This document shows, in pieces, positions 35,878 through 45,142 of a DNA stretch of 64,000 bases. Position 1 is the stretch's first letter; each line of letters opens with the position of its first letter. Source of the stretch: Gordonia aichiensis NBRC 108223 (GTDB taxonomy: Bacteria; Actinomycetota; Actinomycetes; Mycobacteriales; Mycobacteriaceae); contig NZ_BANR01000003.1 of NCBI RefSeq assembly GCF_000332975.1, positions 186,001 to 250,000 of the forward strand, read 5' to 3'. Both the position numbers and the translations under genes were made by a program. The notes under the pieces were generated by a model, which was given only the letters and a program-made list of their open reading frames with translations, made no database searches and was not told the DNA's origin.

Positions 35878-37659
35878 ATGACACCCACCACACCCGCACG
35901 TTCGGATCGACCCGTCCGCATCGGCAACGCATCCGGCTTCTACGGTGACCGCTTCAGCGCTATGCGGGAGATGCTCGAGGGGGGTGAACTCGACTACCTC
36001 ACCGGCGATTACCTCGCCGAGCTCACCATGCTCATCCTCGGCAGGGACCGGCTGAAGGATCCGGCGCTCGGCTACGCCAAGACCTTCCTGCGCCAGATGG
36101 AGGACTGTCTCGGACTCGCCATCGACAAGGGTGTGCGCATCGTCAGCAATGCGGGCGGACTCAACCCGCACGGCCTCGCGGTCGCGCTTCGAGAGCTCGC
36201 CGACAAGCTCGGAATCGACGCATCCGTCGCCTTCGTCGACGGTGACGATCTCGTCGACCGGGCGGACGAACTCGGACTCGGCACACCCCTGACGGCGAAC
36301 GCCTACCTCGGTGCCTTCGGGATCAAGTCGGCTCTCGACTCCGGTGCCGACGTCGTCGTGACCGGACGAATCACCGACGCCTCGCTGACCGTGGGTCCCG
36401 CCGCGAGCGCATTCGATTGGGGCTACACCGATCTCGATGCTCTCGCGGGCGCGGTCGTCGCGGGCCACGTGATCGAATGCGGAGCCCAGGCAACCGGCGG
36501 AAACTACGCCTTCTTCACCGATCTGCCCCGCATGGGCCACCTCGGATTCCCGATCGCCGAGGTCGCATCCGACGGCACGTCGGTGATCACCAAGCACCCC
36601 GGCACCGGTGGAGCGGTGACGGTCGGCACGGTGACCGCACAACTGCTCTACGAGGTCGGCGGTCCTCGCTACCTCGGACCAGACGTGACCACGCGTCTGG
36701 ACACCATCACGCTGCGCGCCGACGGCGACGACCGGGTGTCCATCAGCGGTGTCAAGGGCGAGGCTCCGCCCGAGACCGTGAAGGTCTCGCTCAACCACCT
36801 CGCGGGTACCCGCAACGAGATCACGGTCGCGCTCACGGGTCTCGACATCGAGGAGAAGGCCGAACTCTTCCGCGAACAGTTCCGTGCCGAATTGCGCACC
36901 ACACCTCAGGAGATGACCTGGGAACTCTCGCGCATGGAGCGCGTCGACGCCGAGACCGAAGAGCAGGCGACGGCACTGCTGCGGTGCGTGGCGCGCGATC
37001 CCGATCCGAAGAAGGTCGGACGCGCATTCAGCAACACCGCGGTCGAACTCGCATTGGCGACGTTCCCCGGCTTCCACATGCTCGCGCCGCCCGGAAACGG
37101 CTCGCCCTACGGCGTTTTCGAACCCGGCTACGTCGACGCCTCCCGCGTAGAGCATCGCGTCTCCTTCGCCGACGGGGTCACCGAGCGCATCGAGCCGAGT
37201 CCGCTTCGCGCCGCGGTGACGCCGGATCAACCCGAACAACGCAGTGTCGTCGAGAGCTCCGATCCCGGTCCGACCGCTTCGGCACCGCTCGGCCTGGTGG
37301 CCGGCGCACGCAGCGGCGACAAGGGCGGCAGCGCCAACATCGGTGTGTGGGTGCGCAATCCGGAGCACTTCGACTGGCTCGACGCGACTCTCGACGTCGA
37401 TCTGATCAAGAAGCTGCTTCCCGAGATCGCCGACCTCGAGGTCAAGCGGTACCGGCTCCCCAACCTGTCGGCGCTGAACTTCGTGATCGAGGGCGTACTC
37501 GGTCGTGGTGTGGCCGACAATGTGCGCTTCGATCCGCAGGCCAAGGGCATGGGGGAGTGGCTGCGATCGCGGCCGATACCCATCCCGGTGAGCTTCGTCG
37601 CCGAGCAGTCGTCCGGGTCCGCGACGGACCGATCAACCGACTCGTCAGAGAGGAACTGA
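35878..37659 (+). CDS. atuA: Acyclic terpene utilization protein AtuA
   Basis: A 593-residue AtuA-family protein. The N-terminal domain (residues 15-440) begins VRIGNASGFYGDR and includes RIVSNAGGLNP, DVVVTGRITDASLT and GGAVTVGTVTAQLLYEVGGP, all typical. A C-terminal AtuA-like domain (GLVAGARSGDKGGSANIGVWVRNP) follows near residue 470. AtuA is essential for citronellol and geranyl-CoA catabolism in Pseudomonas, but its reaction is unknown. The ATG at 35878 follows CGGAGC. The acyl-CoA dehydrogenase gene starts three bases after its stop, so the two are tightly linked. Confidence 0.88.
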   Translation: MTPTTPARSDRPVRIGNASGFYGDRFSAMREMLEGGELDYLTGDYLAELTMLILGRDRLKDPALGYAKTFLRQMEDCLGLAIDKGVRIVSNAGGLNPHGLAVALRELADKLGIDASVAFVDGDDLVDRADELGLGTPLTANAYLGAFGIKSALDSGADVVVTGRITDASLTVGPAASAFDWGYTDLDALAGAVVAGHVIECGAQATGGNYAFFTDLPRMGHLGFPIAEVASDGTSVITKHPGTGGAVTVGTVTAQLLYEVGGPRYLGPDVTTRLDTITLRADGDDRVSISGVKGEAPPETVKVSLNHLAGTRNEITVALTGLDIEEKAELFREQFRAELRTTPQEMTWELSRMERVDAETEEQATALLRCVARDPDPKKVGRAFSNTAVELALATFPGFHMLAPPGNGSPYGVFEPGYVDASRVEHRVSFADGVTERIEPSPLRAAVTPDQPEQRSVVESSDPGPTASAPLGLVAGARSGDKGGSANIGVWVRNPEHFDWLDATLDVDLIKKLLPEIADLEVKRYRLPNLSALNFVIEGVLGRGVADNVRFDPQAKGMGEWLRSRPIPIPVSFVAEQSSGSATDRSTDSSERN

Positions 37660-37662
37660 ACT

Positions 37663-38838
37663 GTGCCGCTGGTAGACCCGCAATGGGAGACCCCGGAGCG
37701 TCGTGCGCTGCGTGACACCGTCCGTGGATTCGTCGAACGGCATGTCCTGCCCTACCAGGACGAGTGGGAACGCGAAGGACTCATCCCGCGCGAATTGCAC
37801 CGTGAGGCAGCAAAACTCGGCCTGTTCGGGCTCGGTGTCGACGAAGCGGTCGGTGGTAGCGGAGGCGACCTCATCGACGTGTCGATCCTCGGCGAGGAGT
37901 TCCACTACACAGGCGGTGCCGGAGGCGTGTTCGCCTCGCTGTTCACCCATGGGATCGCGCTGCCCCACCTGATCGCCGCCGGCGACCCAGACCAGATCGA
38001 CCGCTGGGTGCGGCCGACCCTGGCCGGGGAGAAGATCGGCAGCCTCGCCATTACCGAGCCCGGCGGTGGCAGTGACGTCGGACATCTGACGACGCGCGCC
38101 GAGCGTGACGGCGACGAGTATGTCGTCAACGGGGCCAAGACCTACATCACCTCGGCGGTGCGCGCCGACTTCGTGGTCACCGCCGTGCGTACCGGCGGGC
38201 CGGGCGCGTCGGGCGTCTCGCTGCTCGTGATCGAGAAGGACACACCGGGATTCACCGTCGCACGCAAGCTCGACAAGATGGGGTGGCGCAGCTCGGACAC
38301 CGCTGAACTGTCGTTCGTCGACGTACGAGTACCGGCGAGCAACATCGTGGGCGCCGAGAATTCAGGGTTCGCCCAGATCGCAGCGGCTTTCGTGACGGAA
38401 CGATCCGGGCTGGCCGTGCAGGCGTACGCCAGCGCGCAACGCTGCCTCGACCTCACCCTCGCCTGGACGCGCGACCGAGAGACCTTCGGCAAGCCGTTGG
38501 CCGCCCGGCAATCGGTGCAGGACACGCTGACCGACATGGCTCGTCGTATCGACGTGGCACGGACCTATGCGCGGGGCGTCGTCACCAGGAAGGTCAGTTC
38601 CGGAGACGACCTCATCGCCGAGGTGTGCTTCGCCAAGAACACGGCCGTCGAGACCGGGGAGTGGGTGGCCGACAAGGCTGTTCAACTCTTCGGCGGACTC
38701 GGCTACATGACCGGCACCGAGGTCGAGCGACAGTACCGCGACATGCGCATCCTGGGGATCGGTGGCGGTACCACCGAGATCCTGAGCGGTCTCGCGGCGA
38801 AACGACTCGGCTACATCGCACAGGGGAGCACACGATGA
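37663..38838 (+). CDS. Acyl-CoA dehydrogenase
   Basis: A 391-residue FAD-dependent acyl-CoA dehydrogenase. FAD-binding segments are SLAITEPGGGSDVGHL near residue 127 and TYITSAVRAD. The C-terminal family signature QLFGGLGYMTGTEVERQYRD is followed by IGGGTTEI, where Glu is the usual catalytic base of short-chain and isovaleryl-type enzymes. The GTG start at 37663 lies three bases after the AtuA stop. Within this operon it probably makes the alpha,beta-double bond of citronellyl-CoA or of a later branched intermediate. Its stop overlaps the carboxylase beta-subunit start (ATGA). Confidence 0.87.
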   Translation: MPLVDPQWETPERRALRDTVRGFVERHVLPYQDEWEREGLIPRELHREAAKLGLFGLGVDEAVGGSGGDLIDVSILGEEFHYTGGAGGVFASLFTHGIALPHLIAAGDPDQIDRWVRPTLAGEKIGSLAITEPGGGSDVGHLTTRAERDGDEYVVNGAKTYITSAVRADFVVTAVRTGGPGASGVSLLVIEKDTPGFTVARKLDKMGWRSSDTAELSFVDVRVPASNIVGAENSGFAQIAAAFVTERSGLAVQAYASAQRCLDLTLAWTRDRETFGKPLAARQSVQDTLTDMARRIDVARTYARGVVTRKVSSGDDLIAEVCFAKNTAVETGEWVADKAVQLFGGLGYMTGTEVERQYRDMRILGIGGGTTEILSGLAAKRLGYIAQGSTR

Positions 38839-40433
38839 CGGCATTGCGATCGACGATCGATCCGACGAGCGAGGAGTTCACCGCAGCACGCGACTCGATG
38901 ATGGAGAAGCTCGACCACCTGCAGGGCGAGCTCGACAAGGCGCTCGCGGGCGGAGGCGAGAAGTACGTCGAGCGTCACCGCAAGCGCGGCAAGATGACCG
39001 CACGCGAGCGCATCGAACTGCTGCTCGACGAGGATTCGGACTTTCTCGAGCTGTGTCCGCTCGCAGCGTACGGCTCGGACTTCCATGTCGGGGCGTCGGT
39101 CGTCGTCGGCATCGGTGTGGTCGAAGGTGTCGAGTGCCTTGTCGTCGCGAGTGACCCCACGGTCAAGGGCGGGACGTCGAATCCCTGGACGTTGCGCAAG
39201 ACGCTGCGCGCCAACGACATCGCGCTGCAGAATCGACTTCCGGTGATCTCGCTCGTCGAGTCGGGCGGTGCCGACCTGCCCACGCAGAAGGAGGTGTTCG
39301 TACCCGGCGGACGCATGTTCCGTGACCTGACGCGACTGTCTGCAGCAGGCATTCCCACCATCGCGCTGGTATTCGGCAACTCGACTGCCGGTGGTGCCTA
39401 CATCCCCGGCATGAGCGACCACGTGGTCATGATCGACGGACGCTCCAAGGTGTTCCTCGGCGGTCCGCCGCTGGTGAAGATGGCCACGGGCGAGGAGAGT
39501 GACGACGAGTCGCTCGGCGGAGCCCAGATGCACGCGCGCACATCGGGTCTCGCTGACTACTACGCCGCCGACGAGCAGGACGCCATCCGTATCGGACGGC
39601 GCATCGTGTCGCGGTTGAACTGGCGCAAGGAGGGCGGGGCGCCCCGCGCGCAGGTGCGCGAACCACGCTACGACCCCGAAGAACTGCTCGGTATTGTTCC
39701 CTCCGACCTCAAGATCCCGTTCAACCCCCGTGATGTGATCGCGCGGGTCGTCGACGACAGTGACTTCGACGAGTTCAAACCGGAGTACGGCAACTCGCTG
39801 TGCACGGGCTGGGCCGAGATCCACGGGTACCCGATCGGTATCCTCGCCAACGCGCAGGGCGTGCTCTTCAGCCAGGAAGCGCAGAAGGCGACACAGTTCA
39901 TCGAACTCGCCAACCGATCGAATACTCCACTGTTGTTCCTGCACAACACCACCGGCTACATGGTCGGTAAGGAGTACGAGCAGAAGGGCATCATCAAACA
40001 CGGCGCGATGATGATCAATGCGGTGTCGAACTCGAAGGTGCCCCACCTGTCGGTGCTCGTCGGCGCCAGTTACGGTGCCGGACACTACGGCATGTGCGGG
40101 CGCGCCTACGACCCCCGCTTCCTGTTCGCGTGGCCGAGCGCCAAGTCGGCGGTGATGGGTGCGGCCCAGCTCGCGGGAGTCATCTCGATCGTGTCGCGTG
40201 CGGCCACCGAGGCGCGCGGCGGAACGGTCGACGAGGCGGCAGATGCCGGGATGCGGCAGATGATCGAAGCACAGATCGAAGCCGAGTCGGTCCCGGCGTT
40301 CCTGTCGGGCATGCTCTACGACGACGGTGTGATCGACCCGCGGGACACGAGAACCATTCTGGGGCTCTGCTTGTCGGCGATTCATAACGGACCGGTCGAG
40401 GGGACGTCGAGCTTCGGCGTCTTCCGGATGTGA
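38835..40433 (+). CDS. Acyl-CoA carboxylase carboxyltransferase subunit (geranyl-/methylcrotonyl-CoA type)
   Basis: A 532-residue carboxyltransferase of the AtuC/LiuB/AccD group. Characteristic segments are GKMTARERIELLLDEDSDFLEL near residue 50 (in two parts), LPVISLVESGGADLP, GNSTAGGAYIPGMSD, and TGYMVGKEYEQKGIIKHGAMM in the second half. It works with the biotin-carrying subunit encoded next to carboxylate the gamma-position of a branched enoyl-CoA. The gene context with AtuA favours geranyl-CoA as substrate, but 3-methylcrotonyl-CoA cannot be excluded from sequence alone. The start at 38835 overlaps the previous stop. Confidence 0.87.
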   Translation: MTALRSTIDPTSEEFTAARDSMMEKLDHLQGELDKALAGGGEKYVERHRKRGKMTARERIELLLDEDSDFLELCPLAAYGSDFHVGASVVVGIGVVEGVECLVVASDPTVKGGTSNPWTLRKTLRANDIALQNRLPVISLVESGGADLPTQKEVFVPGGRMFRDLTRLSAAGIPTIALVFGNSTAGGAYIPGMSDHVVMIDGRSKVFLGGPPLVKMATGEESDDESLGGAQMHARTSGLADYYAADEQDAIRIGRRIVSRLNWRKEGGAPRAQVREPRYDPEELLGIVPSDLKIPFNPRDVIARVVDDSDFDEFKPEYGNSLCTGWAEIHGYPIGILANAQGVLFSQEAQKATQFIELANRSNTPLLFLHNTTGYMVGKEYEQKGIIKHGAMMINAVSNSKVPHLSVLVGASYGAGHYGMCGRAYDPRFLFAWPSAKSAVMGAAQLAGVISIVSRAATEARGGTVDEAADAGMRQMIEAQIEAESVPAFLSGMLYDDGVIDPRDTRTILGLCLSAIHNGPVEGTSSFGVFRM

Positions 40434-40441
40434 GGTGTGAG

Positions 40442-42487
40442 ATGACCGAAACCCCTACACAGGCGATCACGTCGGTGCTCGTCGCCAATCGCGGTGAGAT
40501 CGCCCGACGCGTGTTCGCGACCTGTCGGGACATGGGTCTTGCGACCGTCGCCGTGTACTCCGACCCGGATGCCGACGCGCCCCACGTTGCAGCAGCCGAT
40601 GTCGCGGTAGCGCTGCCGGGTTCGACGTCGGCGGAGACCTATCTCCGCGGCGATGCCATCATCGCGGCGGCCCAGCGTTCGGGCGCCGACGCCATCCATC
40701 CCGGCTACGGATTCCTCTCGGAGAACGCGGAGTTCGCGCGCGCGGTCATCGACGCCGGACTCACCTGGATCGGACCGCCACCCGCCGCCATCGATGCGAT
40801 GGGCTCGAAGGTCAACGCCAAGAAGCTCATGGCCGACGCCGGGGTGCCGGTGCTCGGCGACATCGACCCCGCAGCGGTCACCCAGACCGACCTTCCACTG
40901 CTGATCAAAGCGTCGGCAGGCGGTGGCGGGCGCGGCATGCGGATCGTCAGGTCGCTCGACGAACTCGCCGACCAGGTCGCCGCGGCCGAACGCGAGGCCG
41001 CATCGGCATTCGGCGATCCGACGGTGTTCTGCGAGCCGTATGTCGAACGCGGCCATCACATCGAGGTACAGGTGATGGCCGACCAGCACGGCGCGGTGTG
41101 GGCTGTGGGAGAACGCGAGTGCTCCATCCAGCGCCGTCACCAGAAGGTGATCGAGGAGGCGCCTGCGCCGCTCGTCGAACGCATCGGCGGTGACCTTCGT
41201 GAGCGCCTGTACGACGCCGCACGTCGTGCGGTGTCGGCGATCGACTACACCGGCGCGGGCACCGTCGAGTTCCTCGCCGACGAGTCCGGCCGGTTCTACT
41301 TCCTCGAGACCAACACGCGGCTGCAGGTGGAGCATCCGGTCACCGAGCTGACCACCGGCACCGACCTCGTCGCGTGGCAATTGCGCGTGGCCATGGGCGA
41401 ACACCTCGACGTGGCCGAACCGTCGACGTCCGGACACTCCATCGAGGTGCGGCTCTACGCCGAGAATCCGGCTGCGGGCTGGCAGCCTCAGTCGGGGACC
41501 ATGCACCGCATCGACGTCGACGCAGCGACGCACTTCGGGCCGCTCGAGCGTCCCGGGGTCCGTGTGGACGCAGGCATCGAGTCCGGTTCGCAGATCTCGA
41601 CGTTCTACGACCCGATGCTCGCGAAGGTGATCAGCTGGGCGCCCACGCGGGAGCGTGCCGCAGCCATGCTCGCCAGGACGTTGGCCGATGCTGCGCTGCA
41701 CGGACCCGTCACCAATCGTGACATGCTGGTGAACACGCTGCGCGAGAAGACATTCCGCAGTGGACACACCGACACCGGCTATCTCGACCAGGTCGGTCTC
41801 GACGTGTTGTCGGCGCCTCTGGCCGACGATGCGACGGTGACGCTCGCGGCGGTGGCCGCAACGATGGCCGAGGTGGCCGTCAACCGCGACGGCGCCCGGG
41901 TGCAGCGGACCCTGCCCGCTGGGTGGCGAAACATGGCCTCTCAGTACGCGCAGAAGACGTTCCTGACCGACGATGACACGGAGCATGTCGTGCGGTATCT
42001 GTGTGGCCGCAGTGGAAGCGTCGAGCTGCCCGATGTCGCCGACACCGAGGTGATCTCGGCGAGTACCGGGTGCGTTGTGCTGGCCCACAGAAAAATCCGA
42101 CGCACGTTCGACGTCGCTCGATACGGCGACGACGTCTACGTCGACACGGCCGGAGCTTCGGTGCACTTCCGTCGTCCACCGCGTTTCGTCGACCCCAGCG
42201 CTGTCGCCAGACCGGGTTCGCTGCTCGCACCGATGCCCGGCTCGGTCATCCGCGTGGCGGTCAACGAGGGTGACAGCGTGTCCGCCGGACAACCGTTGAT
42301 CTGGCTCGAAGCGATGAAGATGGAACACACCGTGTCGGCCCCGGCCGACGGCGTGGTGAGCATGCTGGCCGTCGAACCGGGACAGCAACTCGCCGTCGGC
42401 GACGTACTCGCCGTCATCGCCGAGGACGACGCAGCCGTATCCGACGCACACACCGATACCGCAACTCCTCAGGAGGCATCAGCATGA
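40442..42487 (+). CDS. Biotin carboxylase/BCCP subunit of the acyl-CoA carboxylase
   Basis: A 681-residue alpha subunit with a biotin carboxylase N-terminal part (VLVANRGEIARRVF, HPGYGFLSENAEFA, ATP-grasp loop KASAGGGGRGMRIV, FLETNTRLQVEHPVTE). A C-terminal biotinyl domain carries the attachment motif LEAMKMEH with Lys626. This size and order match LiuD/AtuF subunits. It pairs with the carboxyltransferase encoded just upstream, eight bases away. The ATG at 40442 is preferred; GTG at 40430 overlaps the preceding stop and is possible. The stop overlaps the next acyl-CoA dehydrogenase start (ATGA). Confidence 0.9.
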   Translation: MTETPTQAITSVLVANRGEIARRVFATCRDMGLATVAVYSDPDADAPHVAAADVAVALPGSTSAETYLRGDAIIAAAQRSGADAIHPGYGFLSENAEFARAVIDAGLTWIGPPPAAIDAMGSKVNAKKLMADAGVPVLGDIDPAAVTQTDLPLLIKASAGGGGRGMRIVRSLDELADQVAAAEREAASAFGDPTVFCEPYVERGHHIEVQVMADQHGAVWAVGERECSIQRRHQKVIEEAPAPLVERIGGDLRERLYDAARRAVSAIDYTGAGTVEFLADESGRFYFLETNTRLQVEHPVTELTTGTDLVAWQLRVAMGEHLDVAEPSTSGHSIEVRLYAENPAAGWQPQSGTMHRIDVDAATHFGPLERPGVRVDAGIESGSQISTFYDPMLAKVISWAPTRERAAAMLARTLADAALHGPVTNRDMLVNTLREKTFRSGHTDTGYLDQVGLDVLSAPLADDATVTLAAVAATMAEVAVNRDGARVQRTLPAGWRNMASQYAQKTFLTDDDTEHVVRYLCGRSGSVELPDVADTEVISASTGCVVLAHRKIRRTFDVARYGDDVYVDTAGASVHFRRPPRFVDPSAVARPGSLLAPMPGSVIRVAVNEGDSVSAGQPLIWLEAMKMEHTVSAPADGVVSMLAVEPGQQLAVGDVLAVIAEDDAAVSDAHTDTATPQEASA

Positions 42488-43641
42488 GCTTCGTCGAAAC
42501 AGCCGAACGGGCCGACCTGCGCGCGTCGGTGGCCGCACTCGCCGAGAAGTACGGGCAGGACTACTTCCGCGAATGCGCACGAGAGGGCCGCAAGACCGAC
42601 CAATTGTGGACCGAGGCAGGAAAACTCGGATTCATCGGAGTCAACCTGCCCGAGGAGTACGGCGGCGGGGGAGCGGGCATGTACGAGCTCGCGATAGTGA
42701 TGGAGGAGATCGCCGCCGCCGGTACCGGGCTGCTGATGCTGGTGGTCTCGCCTGCCATCTGTGGCAACGTCATCGCACGGTTCGGCACCGACGAGCAGAA
42801 GAATCGCTGGCTGCCGGGCCTGGCCGACGGGTCGATCACCATGGCCTTCGGCATCACCGAACCCGACGCCGGATCGAACTCGCACCAGATCACGACGACG
42901 GCCGCGCGCGATGGCTCGGACTGGGTTCTCAACGGCCGCAAGGTCTACATCTCCGGCGTCGACCAGGCCGACGCCGTGCTCATCGTCGGACGTACCGAGG
43001 ACGCGAAGACCGGCAAGTTGCGCCCGGCGTTGTTCATCGTCCCCACGGATACACCCGGCTTCGAGTACAAGATGATCGAGATGGAACTGGTCAACCCGGA
43101 GAAGCAGTTCCAACTCTACCTCGACGACGTTCGCCTGCCCGCAGATGCTCTGGTCGGTTCGCCCGACGCCGCGCTGAGCCAACTCTTCGCTGGACTCAAC
43201 CCCGAGCGCATCATGGCCGCGGCGTCTGCGGTGGGAATGGGACGTTTCGCACTCGGCAAGGCCGTCGACTACGTGAAGGAGCGCACGGTCTGGAAGACGC
43301 CGATCGGTGCACATCAGGCCATCGCGCATCCGTTGGCGCAAGGCAAGATCGAACTCGAGATGGCCAAACTCATGATGCAGAAGGCCGCGACCCTTTACGA
43401 CGCGGGGGACGACTGGGGCGCTGCCGAGCCTGCCAACATGGCCAAGTATGCGGCGGCAGAGGCGTGCGTGAAGATCGTCGATCAGGCAGTCCAGTCGCTC
43501 GGCGGCAACGGTCTGACCACCGAATACGGCGTGGCTCCGCTACTGGCGCTTTCGCGGATCGCGCGCGTCGCGCCGGTGAGCCGCGAGATGGTGCTCAACT
43601 TCGTCGCCCAGACCAGTCTTGGTCTGCCGAAGTCGTACTGA
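42484..43641 (+). CDS. Acyl-CoA dehydrogenase (AtuD/citronellyl-CoA type candidate)
   Basis: A 385-residue acyl-CoA dehydrogenase distinct from the one at 37663. FAD segments are MAFGITEPDAGSNSHQI near residue 120 and VYISGVDQAD. The C-terminus has QSLGGNGLTTEYGVAPLL and the segment APVSREMVLNF, where a Glu occupies the usual base position. The start overlaps the carboxylase stop (ATGA). Two dehydrogenases in one operon fit a terpene route in which citronellyl-CoA and a shortened branched acyl-CoA are each desaturated; which enzyme does which step cannot be read from sequence. Confidence 0.85.
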   Translation: MSFVETAERADLRASVAALAEKYGQDYFRECAREGRKTDQLWTEAGKLGFIGVNLPEEYGGGGAGMYELAIVMEEIAAAGTGLLMLVVSPAICGNVIARFGTDEQKNRWLPGLADGSITMAFGITEPDAGSNSHQITTTAARDGSDWVLNGRKVYISGVDQADAVLIVGRTEDAKTGKLRPALFIVPTDTPGFEYKMIEMELVNPEKQFQLYLDDVRLPADALVGSPDAALSQLFAGLNPERIMAAASAVGMGRFALGKAVDYVKERTVWKTPIGAHQAIAHPLAQGKIELEMAKLMMQKAATLYDAGDDWGAAEPANMAKYAAAEACVKIVDQAVQSLGGNGLTTEYGVAPLLALSRIARVAPVSREMVLNFVAQTSLGLPKSY

Positions 43642-43699
43642 GCGAACACCCGATGCCATCCGTTCGACGAACACTGCGACACCGCAAGGAGATTCTTCG

Positions 43700-44515
43700 A
43701 TGAGTACACCTGCTGACACCGAGGTCGTCCACTCTGCCGTGGACGCGGGCGTGATGACCCTGACGCTCGATTCTCCCCGGAACCGCAACGCACTCAGCAG
43801 GGCGCTCGTCGGCCAACTGACGTCGGGTCTGCAGCAGGCCGCGGCAGACGACGGTATACGCGCGGTGGTGTTGACGCACGCCGGTACAACCTTCTGCGCG
43901 GGTGCCGATCTCGGAGAGGCGCTCAAGCGCGGTGCCTCACCGGATGAGGCATCCGCCGAGGCGACGGCGTCGATGCTCGACCTGATGCGCACGATCCTCG
44001 AACTGCCCAAGCCGGTGATTGCCGTGGTCGACGGCAACGTCAGGGCCGGAGGATTCGGACTCATCGGAGCCGCCGACATCGCACTGGCGGGACCCCACAG
44101 CACATTTGCGTTGACCGAATCGCGACTCGGGCTGGCGCCGTCGATGATCTCCCTGGTCCTGCTGCCCAAGATGACCGCGCGAAGTGCCGGTCGGTATTTC
44201 GTCTCCGGCGAGACCTTCGACGCGCCGGTGGCCGCGTCGATCGGTGTGATCACCGAGGCGGCAGCCGATTCCGACGAGCTGGGCAAGGCGCTCGACGGCA
44301 TACTCGACGGTGTCCGGCGTGCGTCACCGGTGGGTCTTGCTGCATCGAAAGAACTGACCACAGCGGGGATTCGCGAGGAGTTCGATCGTGTTGCGCAACG
44401 CCGAGCGCAGGAGTCCGCAGCACTGTTCGCCGGGCCGGATGCGCAAGCCGGAATGGCTGCATTCCTGTCCAAGACCCGTCCGCCGTGGGACCTGACAGCG
44501 GCGCGCGACGCATGA
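43700..44515 (+). CDS. Enoyl-CoA hydratase (AtuE-like)
   Basis: A 271-residue crotonase-fold enzyme. The oxyanion-hole segments are THAGTTFCAGADLGEA near residue 65 and GNVRAGGFGLIGAADIALAG near residue 115. The catalytic Glu usual in hydratases appears in the segment ALTESRLGLAPSMI near residue 140. In the operon it would hydrate the carboxylated enoyl-CoA (gamma-carboxygeranoyl-CoA or 3-methylglutaconyl-CoA). AAGGAG lies nine bases before the ATG, the strongest ribosome site of the operon. The stop overlaps the TetR start (ATGA). The lyase that would cleave the product is not in the window. Confidence 0.85.
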   Translation: MSTPADTEVVHSAVDAGVMTLTLDSPRNRNALSRALVGQLTSGLQQAAADDGIRAVVLTHAGTTFCAGADLGEALKRGASPDEASAEATASMLDLMRTILELPKPVIAVVDGNVRAGGFGLIGAADIALAGPHSTFALTESRLGLAPSMISLVLLPKMTARSAGRYFVSGETFDAPVAASIGVITEAAADSDELGKALDGILDGVRRASPVGLAASKELTTAGIREEFDRVAQRRAQESAALFAGPDAQAGMAAFLSKTRPPWDLTAARDA

Positions 44516-45141
44516 CCACCTCGCGCGCGGCGGCCAATCGCGAGCCGCAGCAGGAACGTTCACGACAGACACGTGAGCGTCTGCTGCGCTCGGCCATACA
44601 GGTCCTGGCGCACGAGGGATGGGCATCGGCGACGGTGGCAGCCGTTGCCCAGCGGGCAGGGGTCTCTCGCGGCGCCGCGCAGCACCACTTCCCGACCCGG
44701 GAGGCGCTCATCTCGTCGACGCTGGAGCAGATCTTCGACGATCTCACGCTCAACGCCGACACGCTGGTTCAGCCCGACGCCAACGACCCACGACGTGTGC
44801 GCATGGCGGTCGAGCGCGCGGTGAGTATCTACACCGGCACCGAGTTCAAAGCGTCACTACAGGTCTGGGCGGCGGCGGCGTCGGATCCGGCACTGCGGGA
44901 ACTCATCCTGCCGATGGAGGCCAGATTCGCGCGAGCCGCGCACCGGGTGACGGTGGCAGCGCTCGACCCCGACGGCACCAACCCGCGCGCCCACCGGGTC
45001 GCACAGGTGACGCTCGACCTCGCGCGCGGTCTCGGACTCGCCGACACGTTGTCGGACGATTCCCGCCGTCGCGCACAGGTTCTCGACACCTGGGTCGAGA
45101 TGGTGTCCGACGCGCTCGCCGCCGGTTCCGAGAGCGACTGA
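44512..45141 (+). CDS. TetR family regulator of the terpene operon
   Basis: A 209-residue TetR repressor with the DNA-binding domain at residues 15-65 (RQTRERLLRSAIQVLAHEGW, then VAQRAGVSRGAAQHHFPTREA). The C-terminal domain is Ala-rich and helical. It overlaps the hydratase stop by four bases, so it is expressed with the operon and can set up a feedback loop. I infer that it binds the AAGCAA-N6-TTGCTT repeat at 34969 and responds to an acyl-CoA intermediate, as regulators of branched acyl-CoA operons do. It is convergent with the next gene, with one base between stops. Confidence 0.83.
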   Translation: MTTSRAAANREPQQERSRQTRERLLRSAIQVLAHEGWASATVAAVAQRAGVSRGAAQHHFPTREALISSTLEQIFDDLTLNADTLVQPDANDPRRVRMAVERAVSIYTGTEFKASLQVWAAAASDPALRELILPMEARFARAAHRVTVAALDPDGTNPRAHRVAQVTLDLARGLGLADTLSDDSRRRAQVLDTWVEMVSDALAAGSESD

Positions 45142-45142
45142 C

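Noticed and set aside
38811..42451. Long antisense frames opposite the two carboxylase subunits
   Set aside because: They are His/Arg/Val-rich shadows of well-identified genes and have no domain signature.
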